Assembly (NCBI GenBank): GCA_964479695.1
Contig: CAYZSO010000006.1
Coordinates: forward strand, 1 to 64,000
Reading direction: 5' to 3'
Source: JAAYZH01 sp964479695
Lineage (GTDB): Bacteria > Bacillota > Clostridia > Saccharofermentanales > Fastidiosipilaceae
Length of the DNA stretch: 64,000 bases
The notes under the pieces: model-generated
Told to the model about the DNA's origin: nothing
What the model saw: the letters and a program-made list of their open reading frames with translations, nothing else
Databases searched by the model: none
Program-made: the position numbers and the translations under genes
Shown here: in pieces, positions 51,149 through 60,600 of the stretch
How the letters are laid out: each line of letters begins with the position of its first letter
How positions within the stretch are numbered: the first letter of the stretch is position 1

Positions 51149-52675
51149 ATGAAGTATTTGCTGGGGATTGATATCGGCACATCCGGTACGAAGACTGTGC
51201 TCTTTACTGAAGAAGGTAAGGCTGTCGCTTCCTACACCGGAGACTATCCGCTGTACCAACCCGAAAATGGTTGGGCGGAACAAGAACCTGCCGATTGGTG
51301 GCAGGCGTCTGTCGACGGCATTCGCGCGGTGCTCCGAGAGAGCGCAGTTGACCCGACGGATATCGCCGGTGTCGGTTTATCCGGCCAAATGCATGGTCTG
51401 GTTCTTCTGGACGAAACAGGCGAGGTTCTGCGTTCATCAATTATTTGGGCGGATCAGCGCACGGGTGAAGAAGTAGCTGAGATGTCCCAGAATCCGGGTC
51501 GGCAGACAATCATTGATATCACAGCCAACCCGCCGATGACCGGTTTCACCGCGGCGAAGATCTTGTGGGTCAAGAAACACCAACCGGGCCTTTACGCGAA
51601 AGCACGCCATATTCTCTTGCCCAAGGATTACATCCGTTTCAAGCTAACCGGCTCCTATGTGAGTGACGTGTCCGATGCCTCCGGCATGCAGCTGATGGAC
51701 GTTAGGGAAAGAACCTGGTCGGACGAGATTTTGGGGGCTTTTGGCATTGACCGGGCGCTGCTGCCCGAACTTGTGGAATCCCAAGATATTTCCGGCTATG
51801 TCAGCCGGCAGGCAGCCTCCTTGACCGGTTTGGCGCCGGGCACCCCTGTGGCCGGCGGCGCGGGTGACAACGCCGCCGCGGCCATTGGCACGGGTGTTTA
51901 TAAGGCGGGTCGGGCTTTCACAACCATTGGCACCAGTGCGGTGATTTATACCGTGACGGACCAGCCGCAAATTGACACGGAAGGGCGCGTCCACACGCTT
52001 TGCGCTTCGGTGCCGGGTAAGTGGACGCTGATGAGTTGCACGCAGGCAGCAGGGCTGTCTTTGCGCTGGCTTCGGGACACCGTCTGCACTGCGGAAGTGG
52101 AAGACGCGAAGAAACAAGGGGTGGATCCGTATGAGGTTATGACGGCTTTGGCCGCCGAAGTCCCGATCGGTTCGCAAAAATTACTCTACCTACCCTACCT
52201 CATGGGCGAACGCTCGCCCTACCTGGACCCCGATGCCAGGGGGGTGTTCTTCGGCTTGTCCGGCGTTCACGGGCGACCCGAACTGATTCGCTCGGTACTG
52301 GAAGGGGTGTCGTTTTCGCAGCGGCAGTGCTTGGATATTTTCCGCGAAAATGAAGCTTCCGTTTCCGACATGATCATCACGGGCGGAGGGGGTAGGAGCG
52401 CCTTGTGGCGCCACATGTTGGCCGATCTCTACGAACTTCCGGTGAGGACGCTTGAGGCAGACCAGGGCGGCGCGCTGGGAGCCGCGATCTTGGCTGGTGT
52501 AGCGGGTGGCGTGTACGGGTCGATTGAGGAAGCTTGCGAGTCCATTATTCGTTATAACGAAGCGATTTCGCCGGACCCGGTGAGCCACAGCGCTTATGAG
52601 CCTTATTACCGACTTTATCTGAATTTATATCCCGTCTTGAAATCCTCATTTGCCGAACTCGCATCCGGTAAGTGA
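51149..52675 (+). CDS. xylB: Xylulokinase
   Basis: This 508-residue FGGY-family kinase phosphorylates D-xylulose. Blocks are LLGIDIGTSGTKTVLF, GWAEQEPADWW, VGLSGQMHGLVLLD, IWADQRT, the catalytic Asp240 in GGAGDNAAAAIG, and MIITGGGGRSALWRHMLADLY. AGGAGG lies eight bases before the ATG. The xylose isomerase gene follows 19 bases later. Together they turn xylose, released by the GH120-type enzyme, into xylulose 5-phosphate. Confidence 0.95.
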   Translation: MKYLLGIDIGTSGTKTVLFTEEGKAVASYTGDYPLYQPENGWAEQEPADWWQASVDGIRAVLRESAVDPTDIAGVGLSGQMHGLVLLDETGEVLRSSIIWADQRTGEEVAEMSQNPGRQTIIDITANPPMTGFTAAKILWVKKHQPGLYAKARHILLPKDYIRFKLTGSYVSDVSDASGMQLMDVRERTWSDEILGAFGIDRALLPELVESQDISGYVSRQAASLTGLAPGTPVAGGAGDNAAAAIGTGVYKAGRAFTTIGTSAVIYTVTDQPQIDTEGRVHTLCASVPGKWTLMSCTQAAGLSLRWLRDTVCTAEVEDAKKQGVDPYEVMTALAAEVPIGSQKLLYLPYLMGERSPYLDPDARGVFFGLSGVHGRPELIRSVLEGVSFSQRQCLDIFRENEASVSDMIITGGGGRSALWRHMLADLYELPVRTLEADQGGALGAAILAGVAGGVYGSIEEACESIIRYNEAISPDPVSHSAYEPYYRLYLNLYPVLKSSFAELASGK

Positions 52676-52694
52676 CAAAATATTGGAGGAAACC

Positions 52695-54014
52695 ATGGAC
52701 AAGTATTTTACTTTTATCGACAAAGTTCCCTACGGCGGCCCTTCCGCCAAGGACGTTTACGCATTCAAGCATTACGACGCGGAGCGGGTCATTCTGGGTA
52801 AGCCCATGCGCGAGCACCTGAAGTTTTCGATGGCCTGGTGGCACAATCTCAGCGCGAATGGCCAGGATATGTTCGGAGTGGGTACGGCTGACAAGAGTTT
52901 CGGCGAGGTTGAAGGTACGATGGCGCATGCTTTGGCCAAAGTCGACGCCGGCTTCGAGTTCATGCAGAAATTAGGGATCGAGTACTTCTGCTTCCACGAT
53001 GTGGACATTGCTCCCGCGGGTGAGACGGTTGCTGACTTCAACCGCAACTTGGATGAAGTGACGGATTATATCAAGACGAAAATGAACGAGACCGGCATCA
53101 AACTCCTCTGGGGCACGGCGAATCTCTTCAGCAATCCGATCTACATGAATGGCGCCGGCACTTCCAATTCCGCGGAGATCTACGCCTTCGCGGCTGCCCG
53201 CTTGAAAAAAGCGATCGAGTGCACCGTGAAACTTGGCGGCGAGGGTTATGTTTTCTGGGGCGGCCGCGAAGGTTACGAGACGCTCCTCAACACCGACGTG
53301 AAATTTGAACAAGAGAACCTGGCGTACCTGATGCACCTGGCTGTCGACTATGGACGCAGCATCGGTTTCACGGGCGATTTCTTCATTGAGCCGAAACCGA
53401 AGGAGCCCATGAAGCACCAGTACGATTTCGATGCAGCGACTTCGATTCTCTTCCTGAAAACGTATGGTCTGGACAAAGATTTCAAACTCAATATTGAGGC
53501 GAACCATGCGACTTTGGCCGGGCACACCTTCGAGCACGAACTGCGTATTGCCGCAATCAACAACATGCTGGGCTCTGTTGATGCGAACCAGGGCGACCTC
53601 CTGCTGGGCTGGGACACGGACCAGTTTCCGACGGATGTGAATTCCGCGACTCTGGCTATGTTGGAAATCCTGCGGGCCGGCGGTCTCACGCATGGCGGCC
53701 TGAATTTCGATGCCAAGAATCGCCGTCCCTCTAACACGGCTGAAGACATGGTTCAAGGCTTCATTCTGGGGATGGATACCTTCGCACTTGGCCTGATCAA
53801 AGCCGCCGCCATTATCGAGGATGGCCGAATCGATGCCTTCGTGAAGGAGCGTTACAGCAGTTTCTCTGAAGGGATTGGTAAGAAGGTACGTGACCACGCG
53901 ACCAGCCTGACGGAGCTCGCAAATTACGCCGAAGAGAAGGGCGTTGCGACACCACCTGCCAGCGGCCGCCAGGAGTATCTGGAGTCTGTGGTGAACCAAA
54001 TTCTGTTTTCGTAA
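52695..54014 (+). CDS. xylA: Xylose isomerase (class II)
   Basis: This 439-residue enzyme interconverts xylose and xylulose. It has catalytic His101 in CFHDVDIAP, the metal-binding Glu in FIEPKPKEP, then NIEANHATLAGHTFEHELR and GSVDANQGDLLLGWDTDQFP. Length and the long N-terminus place it in class II. The ATG at 52695 follows TTGGAGGA; the in-frame start at 52650 lies inside xylB. A CTTTGGCCAAAG palindrome is embedded in the coding sequence at 52930-52941. Confidence 0.96.
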   Translation: MDKYFTFIDKVPYGGPSAKDVYAFKHYDAERVILGKPMREHLKFSMAWWHNLSANGQDMFGVGTADKSFGEVEGTMAHALAKVDAGFEFMQKLGIEYFCFHDVDIAPAGETVADFNRNLDEVTDYIKTKMNETGIKLLWGTANLFSNPIYMNGAGTSNSAEIYAFAAARLKKAIECTVKLGGEGYVFWGGREGYETLLNTDVKFEQENLAYLMHLAVDYGRSIGFTGDFFIEPKPKEPMKHQYDFDAATSILFLKTYGLDKDFKLNIEANHATLAGHTFEHELRIAAINNMLGSVDANQGDLLLGWDTDQFPTDVNSATLAMLEILRAGGLTHGGLNFDAKNRRPSNTAEDMVQGFILGMDTFALGLIKAAAIIEDGRIDAFVKERYSSFSEGIGKKVRDHATSLTELANYAEEKGVATPPASGRQEYLESVVNQILFS

Positions 54015-54083
54015 AGGGTTGGGTTTTTCTTAACGTCTTAATTGCTTAAAGGGCTTCTTAAAGGATTTTCTTAAAGTGTTTTC

Positions 54084-55055
54084 TTAAGAGTCTTGCTCTG
54101 ATCTGTATTTGCGGATTAGGGCAAGACTTTCTTCTGTATTGAACCGATATTCGTCGGTTTCCGGATCCGGAGACTCCGCGTGCCAAGGGCCCTGGCCGTG
54201 GCCCTGACTCCGGCTCCGGTTCGTCTCTAGACTCTTACGATACTCTTCCGGCGACATGCCGAGGCGTTCGCGGAAGGCTTTGGCCAAAAAACGCGGATCG
54301 GAAAAACCTGACTCATAGCAGACATCCAGCAAGTTCTTGTTCTCGTACACCAAAAGATTCTTCGCATGTCTGAAACGATAATCGGTGACATACGATTGGA
54401 AATTCTGGCCGAAATTCTCTTTCACAAAACGGGACATGTAACTGAGTGTCAGATTTTCCCGAGCCGCGAAGTCGCCTAAGCTGATTCTGTTGCGATAATT
54501 TTCCTCTACAAAAGTCACCAGACGATTAATCCGGTTCACATAAGTAACGGTATTTTGTTCTTCCGCAGTGCTCATAAAATGATGCTCAAAATGCGTCAGG
54601 AGTTTCGCAACCAGCGCGAAAAATGTCGAGAGGAGTGACAGGCGTCCGACCAAATCCTGATCCTGATATTGCCAAGCGAGCTCAATCAGGAGCTTGCGAA
54701 TCTCAATCGCTTCTTCCGGTTTCTTGGAGGCTTCGAGCAAAGCCTGATCAATGGACAGACTCTGTACATTGGGAACGACATCCTTAAAAATCCCCAGCGA
54801 AAACTGCACAAACAACATGAGCACGCCGTCATCCCCACTCTGAATCGAGTGCAGCTGGTTCTGGTTAAGCATGACGATGTCACCTGCTTGGAGCGTGAGT
54901 ATTTGACCTGAAATGATGAATTCTCCTTGCCCCTCCAAGACCAAACCGGTTTCCAGTGCCGGATGAAAATGCGGGGATCGGAACTTGATCCGATTCAAGA
55001 AGACACTCACATAGGGAATGAGATCATATTCAACTTTTTCAAACTTCTCATTCAT
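54084..55055 (-). CDS. AraC family transcriptional regulator
   Basis: This 323-residue regulator has an N-terminal cupin-like sugar-sensing domain (SPHFHPALETGLVLEGQGEFIISGQILTLQAGDIVML) and a C-terminal double HTH (ISLGDFAARENLTLSYMSRFVKENFG and NLLDVCYESGFSDPRFLAKAFRERLGMSPEEYR). The start at 55055 is preferred because GGAGGC precedes it. A charged tail of about 45 residues follows the HTH. It converges with xylA, so control of the xylose genes is plausible but unproven. Confidence 0.9.
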   Translation of the reverse strand: MNEKFEKVEYDLIPYVSVFLNRIKFRSPHFHPALETGLVLEGQGEFIISGQILTLQAGDIVMLNQNQLHSIQSGDDGVLMLFVQFSLGIFKDVVPNVQSLSIDQALLEASKKPEEAIEIRKLLIELAWQYQDQDLVGRLSLLSTFFALVAKLLTHFEHHFMSTAEEQNTVTYVNRINRLVTFVEENYRNRISLGDFAARENLTLSYMSRFVKENFGQNFQSYVTDYRFRHAKNLLVYENKNLLDVCYESGFSDPRFLAKAFRERLGMSPEEYRKSLETNRSRSQGHGQGPWHAESPDPETDEYRFNTEESLALIRKYRSEQDS

Positions 55056-55211
55056 CGTCTGCCTCCGCCTGCCTTCACTTGGCAACGTCTGCCCGCCACC
55101 CGTTCTTGCTGAACTTCGCTGATCTAGCGGTTTCTGTCTTCCGCTCAGCTACTGCCATAATTGTAGCAGACTAAGAGCAAGAGTCGACACTGCTTGCCGC
55201 CGTCATGAATC

Positions 55212-55241
55212 AACATACCGCGGCCATTGCATCGGTATGTT
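55212..55241. promoter_or_regulatory. Inverted repeat AACATACCG / CGGTATGTT
   Basis: A perfect 9-bp inverted repeat with a 12-base spacer lies between the AraC gene and the gene encoded upstream of it on the same strand. It could be an operator or terminator; no T-run is present. Confidence 0.5.
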
Positions 55242-55288
55242 GGCAAAGAATGCGCGTAGGATCACCAGCTGAAAGGTCGACCAATCAT

Positions 55289-56509
55289 TCAACCTGGCGG
55301 AGGGTAGGGGAAGTGTTCTGGATTCGGTGGCGTGTTAGGTGAGATAGAGGGTAGCGTTTCTGGCAATCCATTAGGCAATACCTTAGGCAATGTGTCTGGC
55401 ACTTGGTTTGGTAACGAGTTTGCCAAAAGATTAGGCAACGGGCTCGGCAATACACCAAGCAACGGACTCGGCACCCCTACATTTACAGACTCGATTTGTT
55501 TAGAAACTTGCTCAGTAGCATTTTCAGCGGACTTCTCAACCGTTCCCGGATCTTCTGCAGCCTCTTGCTTGCCAAACCTCCCATCCAGACTCGTTGAATG
55601 AATCCGACTCAAAGTTAGATATTGTTCATCCAACTCTTGCAGAGATGAGGAGAACTCCTCCGGGGTCAATACCTTGTTGCGATAACTATCACGCGTTTCC
55701 CGAATCACATCACTCCATTGACTGAACAATGGGTCATCGCCCGGAGAAAGAGGCCCTCCTGCCTGCCCGTGATTCAATAGGCGGTCACAACGCATGTAAT
55801 TTCGTTTGTAAATTTTCCGGTAAAGCTGCAACATTGGGTCAGCCGCAATTTTCTCCGCGGCATTATCCCGGCAGCGCTTCTCCGTGCAAGTGACCCCATC
55901 CACATGCGTGAGATGGCACAGTCCCCCGTGCGAATATTTCTTCTGGATAAAGAAATTGCCACAAACCTCGCAACGGCGCACCGCATCCAGGTCACGGCTA
56001 CTCTCGATCAGACAAAGAAGCTGCAGATCAATAAAAGTAGTAATGTCCACCAGCATAAATCTAGCTGCTTGGTCCTTCCTATAAGAAGGTTTAAAAGGCA
56101 AGCCAATTTTCACTTGGTAATCACTTACGCTGCCATCCTCGACAGCCGCGAAGAACGGATCAAGTTCTCCTATTTTCAGCTGCAAACGATCCAGAAACCA
56201 GCGGCGCCTCACTTGGTCAGTATCATCCAAGCCCGACCTCCCGAAGAAGAAATCATTTTTATAAAGCAAAGCCAAAATCTCAGTCAGTGGCTCAGGCAAG
56301 ACCTTTCGCCCCATAGAAAACAAATGATCAGGCTCAGGCAACTCCCTCAACAGACAGATGAGTTGAAGCAAATCCGACCCATCCCTCGGCCGCTTGAATT
56401 GATTCAGCAAGTTCACTTCATCACCCGGCCTAAAGGTCCGATACAGCAACCTCTCGCCAAGCACCTGCACTTCAATTTCCACCGGTTGTTCGATCGCAAA
56501 TGACTTCAT
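55289..56509 (-). CDS. DUF6076-like Cys-rich protein with Leu-Pro-Asn tail
   Basis: This 406-residue protein appears to belong to DUF6076, of unknown function. A zinc-finger-like cluster lies near residues 185-235: CEVCGNFFIQ, GGLCHLTHVDGVTC and EKRCRDNAAEKI. The C-terminal 65 residues are a repeat of LPN/LPS steps (PNLLANSLPNQVPDTLPKVL...) encoded by a 12-bp DNA periodicity. The start at 56509 begins at MKSFAIEQ after a GGAGGGAG site; the longer frame crosses a palindrome copy. Function is unknown, and nucleic-acid binding is a guess from the Cys cluster. Confidence 0.6.
   Translation of the reverse strand: MKSFAIEQPVEIEVQVLGERLLYRTFRPGDEVNLLNQFKRPRDGSDLLQLICLLRELPEPDHLFSMGRKVLPEPLTEILALLYKNDFFFGRSGLDDTDQVRRRWFLDRLQLKIGELDPFFAAVEDGSVSDYQVKIGLPFKPSYRKDQAARFMLVDITTFIDLQLLCLIESSRDLDAVRRCEVCGNFFIQKKYSHGGLCHLTHVDGVTCTEKRCRDNAAEKIAADPMLQLYRKIYKRNYMRCDRLLNHGQAGGPLSPGDDPLFSQWSDVIRETRDSYRNKVLTPEEFSSSLQELDEQYLTLSRIHSTSLDGRFGKQEAAEDPGTVEKSAENATEQVSKQIESVNVGVPSPLLGVLPSPLPNLLANSLPNQVPDTLPKVLPNGLPETLPSISPNTPPNPEHFPYPPPG
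55330..55482 (+). repeat. TTAGGCAAT-type coding repeats
   Basis: On the plus strand TTAGGCAATACC, TTAGGCAACGGG and CTCGGCAATACA recur about every 12-24 bases. They encode the Leu-Pro-Asn tail of the minus-strand gene. Confidence 0.8.
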
Positions 56510-56548
56510 TTTTCTCCCTCCGCCGCAAAACGTGTCTGTTAAGTGTAG

Positions 56549-56560
56549 CTTTGGCCAAAG
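56549..56560. repeat. CTTTGGCCAAAG palindrome core
   Basis: A 12-bp perfect core (14 bp when extended to GCTTTGGCCAAAGC) lies in the leader of the DUF6076-like gene. Confidence 0.85.
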
Positions 56561-56755
56561 CCGCAGGGAAACGGACAGAGCCGAAGATTTCACAAGAATC
56601 CCCTCCCACACTTTTGTGGACTATGCAGGACCAAGCAGTTTTCACGACTTCTCCATGATTCATTCCTCCACCGAGCAGGGCTCAGTATGCTGGGAACAAT
56701 CTGGAAACGGGGAGGAGCTTTCACCCTTCCTCTCCAGATGAAGGAGGGAAAAGTA

Positions 56756-57544
56756 TTGAGGAAATATGCCATTTCATTCGTGTTACTTCTGATCTTTGTA
56801 CTTATTTCGAACAGTGCTTGCAGACCCAATCAGGCTGACCAAACGGAGGTCGACCCTGGCCTAACGAGCGCCACTACATTGCAAAACACGACTTTACGAC
56901 CATCCGATATCACAAGCGGAACATCAAGCCAAACAACGGCCCAGGCTGAGCTCAGCAGTTCGTCAACCAGTCGTACAACGAGCCTACCTCTTACGAGTCT
57001 GACTGACGCTTCAGAAGCGATTAGTGAAACCGGAACAGGAGAAACCACAAGGAAGCAGGCGGCTTTGGCCACCACACGAAGAACCCTAGTCACCACTCGA
57101 ACGACCACGACTCGTGCCACAACAAGCGTGACTAAGCCAACGGGCCCCACCGGCCAAACCACAACGCCAACGACAAGCCAAGGAACAACCCAAACCACAA
57201 CGTCAACGACAAGCCAAACCACTTCACCCGTAGCGACGACAACCGTACCCTCAAGCCCGCCCACGACTCAAACCACAACTATGTTGCCAACAACCAGCTC
57301 CATGGCTGCGACCACACTTGGCGGCGATGAGCTCTTCCCCGGCTTGGAAGGGAACAGCGGCATGGTCTTCTTATTTCGAGAGTACGGAGGCGAGACAGGG
57401 GCGCTAGAAGCGGCAAACGCCTGGGCAGCCTCTCAAATGTATACACCGGGGAACCCTTGGTATGAATACCGCGGCTGGACCTTGTGGACAATCGAGAATC
57501 TGGACTTACAGCCTGCTGCCTGGACCGTAAATTTTTACCGCTAG
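56756..57544 (+). CDS. Thr/Ser-rich lipoprotein, unknown
   Basis: The likely start is TTG at 56756, seven bases after AAGGAGGG; the open frame begins at 56687 but lacks such a site. This gives a 262-residue protein with signal MRKYAISFVLLLIFVLISNS and lipobox NSAC (Cys22). Residues about 30-190 are almost only Thr, Ser, Pro and Gln, a stalk likely to span the cell wall. A small C-terminal domain of about 70 residues (GNSGMVFLFREYGGETGALEAANAW ... WTLWTIENLDLQPAAW) is not recognised. It sits 89 bases before the adhesin gene and may act with it at the surface. Confidence 0.65.
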   Translation: MRKYAISFVLLLIFVLISNSACRPNQADQTEVDPGLTSATTLQNTTLRPSDITSGTSSQTTAQAELSSSSTSRTTSLPLTSLTDASEAISETGTGETTRKQAALATTRRTLVTTRTTTTRATTSVTKPTGPTGQTTTPTTSQGTTQTTTSTTSQTTSPVATTTVPSSPPTTQTTTMLPTTSSMAATTLGGDELFPGLEGNSGMVFLFREYGGETGALEAANAWAASQMYTPGNPWYEYRGWTLWTIENLDLQPAAWTVNFYR

Positions 57545-57633
57545 TAAGGACTCTACTTGTGTCTGGCGATTTCGTTGGGCGGAAGAAGAGATAGGAAGAG
57601 ACAAGAAGTAATTGGAAAAGAAAGGAATTACAG

Positions 57634-60600
57634 ATGAAAGTACGTATGAAACCGGAGGCCAAACGCTCACTTGCGTTGCTTCTCACCATCGGGCTGGTGT
57701 TGGGGCTTCTTCCCACGAGTCCAAGCACGACAGCGCACGCCGTGTCGCCCGGGGACCAAGACACCTTCCGGGCGGAGGGCACAGAATATAGCTGGTATTT
57801 TACCTTCCCGAATACCAGCTCATGGCGATCTAACACGAAGAAGATCATTCGGAATTCGGATAATGAGGCGGTGTTTTGCGTTGAGCCCGTGCATGCTTTG
57901 GATACAGAAGGTGTTTATACAGCCTACGAGCCGACGAATGTTACTTTGGACGGAACGACCAGTTTGGGCTGGAGCACCGGTCAAGATCGAGTCATCACAC
58001 CGGAGCAACGTAATCTTGCGGCGCTTTGGGTCTACCATGGGTGGGATCTAAGTCAATCGAAGACGGAAGATGAATACATGGCTGTCCAGCTGTTTATTTG
58101 GGAGCTGCTATGGGGAGTCACGGTTGAGTCTTTTACAAACCTCACGACGATTCGCGCCATTCAGAATCAGATCGGGACAAGCGTAAACGAGCATGGGATG
58201 AAACCGGCTTTTACCGGCACAGGTTATGATCCGGATACGAAACAGCTGACCATCACCGCGGGTGAAACGCTGACCTTAACGGATACGAATCAGGTTTTAG
58301 CTTCGGCCGAAGTCGTCGAAAACACGAGTGGCTTAGATGCCACAATTCAGGGAAACGAGCTTCAAGTCGCAGCCACGGGCAGTAGTCACAGCGGGTTCTT
58401 GAGATTCCATAAATATCCGGATGTGAAAACTAGCGCGACTTCCATTATTTATGCGTACGCCGATGGGCAGAAAGTCGGCTCCTTTAAGACCAACGACCCC
58501 AGTGACTTCACCTTGACCGTAGAGGTGATTCTGAATGGCGAAATCTCTTTTACGAAAGTCGGTTCAGATAATTCCCCACTTGATGGCGGGCGCTTCCAAT
58601 TGATCGATGCTAAGGGCGCAACTGTGCACTTCACCGAAACCTCGCCGGGAATCTACACGGCAAACCCGGACGGCAATGTGACTGAATTTACTACAGCAAA
58701 TGGCAAAGCGACTCTGCGGAACTTGCCTCAAGACACCTACACAATCCGCGAGCTTGCCGCGCCGGACAATCACAACCTTTCTCCCGATCTGCCTGTCCAG
58801 GTCATAGCCGGGGGAACGACGAATGCCACCCTAGCCAACACCCGGCAAAAAGGCGAGCTCCTGATCCGCAAACTCAGTACGGACGGAACAGCTCTGGCTG
58901 GTGCAGTTTTCCGTATAACCGGCCCGGACAATTATGCCACCGAGGTAACAACAGCCGCCGACGGTACTGTCTTACTGAGTGATTTGGCGTTGGGCACCTA
59001 TATCGTTACCGAGAAGACGCCCGCAACAGGCTACCAGTTTGCCGAGAAGGCAAGCGCTGAGGTGACTTTGGTTTGGGATCCTGCGGTGTCAAAAGTCTCG
59101 GCAGAAACCGTGTTTACCAACCAGCGGCAGACCTTTTCCGTCAGCCTTAAGAAAACCGATGACCGTACAGGTAATGGTCTGGCAGGTGCCGTGTTTGAAC
59201 TCCGTGACCCGGACGGCAAAGTGTTAGAGATTCTAACGACAGGTGGAAGCGGGGAGATCCACTCGAGCAAACATCCCATCCTCCACTCCGGCGGGACGTA
59301 CAGCGTCGTTGAGACAAAGGCACCTGCGGGCTATGCTTTGGCCAAAGACGCCACCCACAGCTTCGTCGTCACCGGCGACCAATCCAACCAAAACCTCCAT
59401 TACGAACGCGAATTCACCAACGAAGCCCTGATGGCTCCGGTAGAGATCCAAAAGTATGATGTTATATCCGGTCTAAGCCCTGCAGGAGACGCTTCCTTGG
59501 CGGGCGCCACCTACCAAATCATTGTTGTCGATCTCTTCAACCCTGCCAACGCTCCATACCAAATTGGCGATGTGGTCGAGACCTTAAAGACGGACGCAAA
59601 GGGATACGCCAAGTCCGCACCTTTACACCTCGGAAGTTATGACTTAGTCGAAGTGGAGCCTTCGACCGGCTATGTTCTCAATGGAACGGCGGTCCGCTTC
59701 TCAGTTACCAGTGATGGTGCTCAAACGAGCGTTAAGCAGCTCTCGTTCAATGCCGCCCCCTTACTTGCTGAAATCAATGACCGTTATAACGAACTTAATC
59801 TTCTCTGGCTTACTGAAGGGAGCACACATGAACTTCTGACGGAAGTTAGCAAGGCGGATCTGGGTAACATGACATCTCTTATCACGGCGGAACGAGTCCT
59901 CATGGGACGAATCGAACTAAATAAGGTATTAGCTGGTACGACCGATATACCCGGTGAGCCGAAACAGCCTGAGGCAGGCATCGTTTTCCGTCTGCTCGAC
60001 CGGAATGGCAGGGAAGTTGATCTACTTGAAACCAACGCAAATGGTTGGGCGTCCTCCAAATGGCTTCCCTTTGGTACTTACACCTTGCAGCAGGTAACTG
60101 AACAGGGCCACGCTTTTCCCGTGAATGACCAGCAAGTGACCATTGACCGAGACTGGTCCATGTATATGTACCAGTTACAGAATGAAGAGGTCAGGGCAAG
60201 GCTCAAGATTGTGAAGCTGGATGCCGAGACCGGCAAGCAGATTCCGCAAGCTGGTGTGACATTTGAAATCTATAAAGACGGCGAACTCCTGAAACAGACT
60301 CTATACTATCCATCCAGACAAGAAGTCTCCAAGTTTCAGACATCAAATGACGGCTCCGTTGAACTTCCGGAAATGCTGGGTGCCGGTAACTATGTCCTAA
60401 AAGAAGTGAAAGGCCCCTCCGGTTATGTTCTTCCCGCTGAAGGGCAGGAGATTGCCTTCACAATCGACCGCTCAATGGTCGGCAAGCTCCAGGACCTGAC
60501 GTTAACCATTGAAGTGCAGAATCAGCCGGCTTACGGCCAAATCCTGATTGATAAACAAGGCCCCGTCCTCTTGGGCTGGGAAGCAACTCCTTATAACTAT

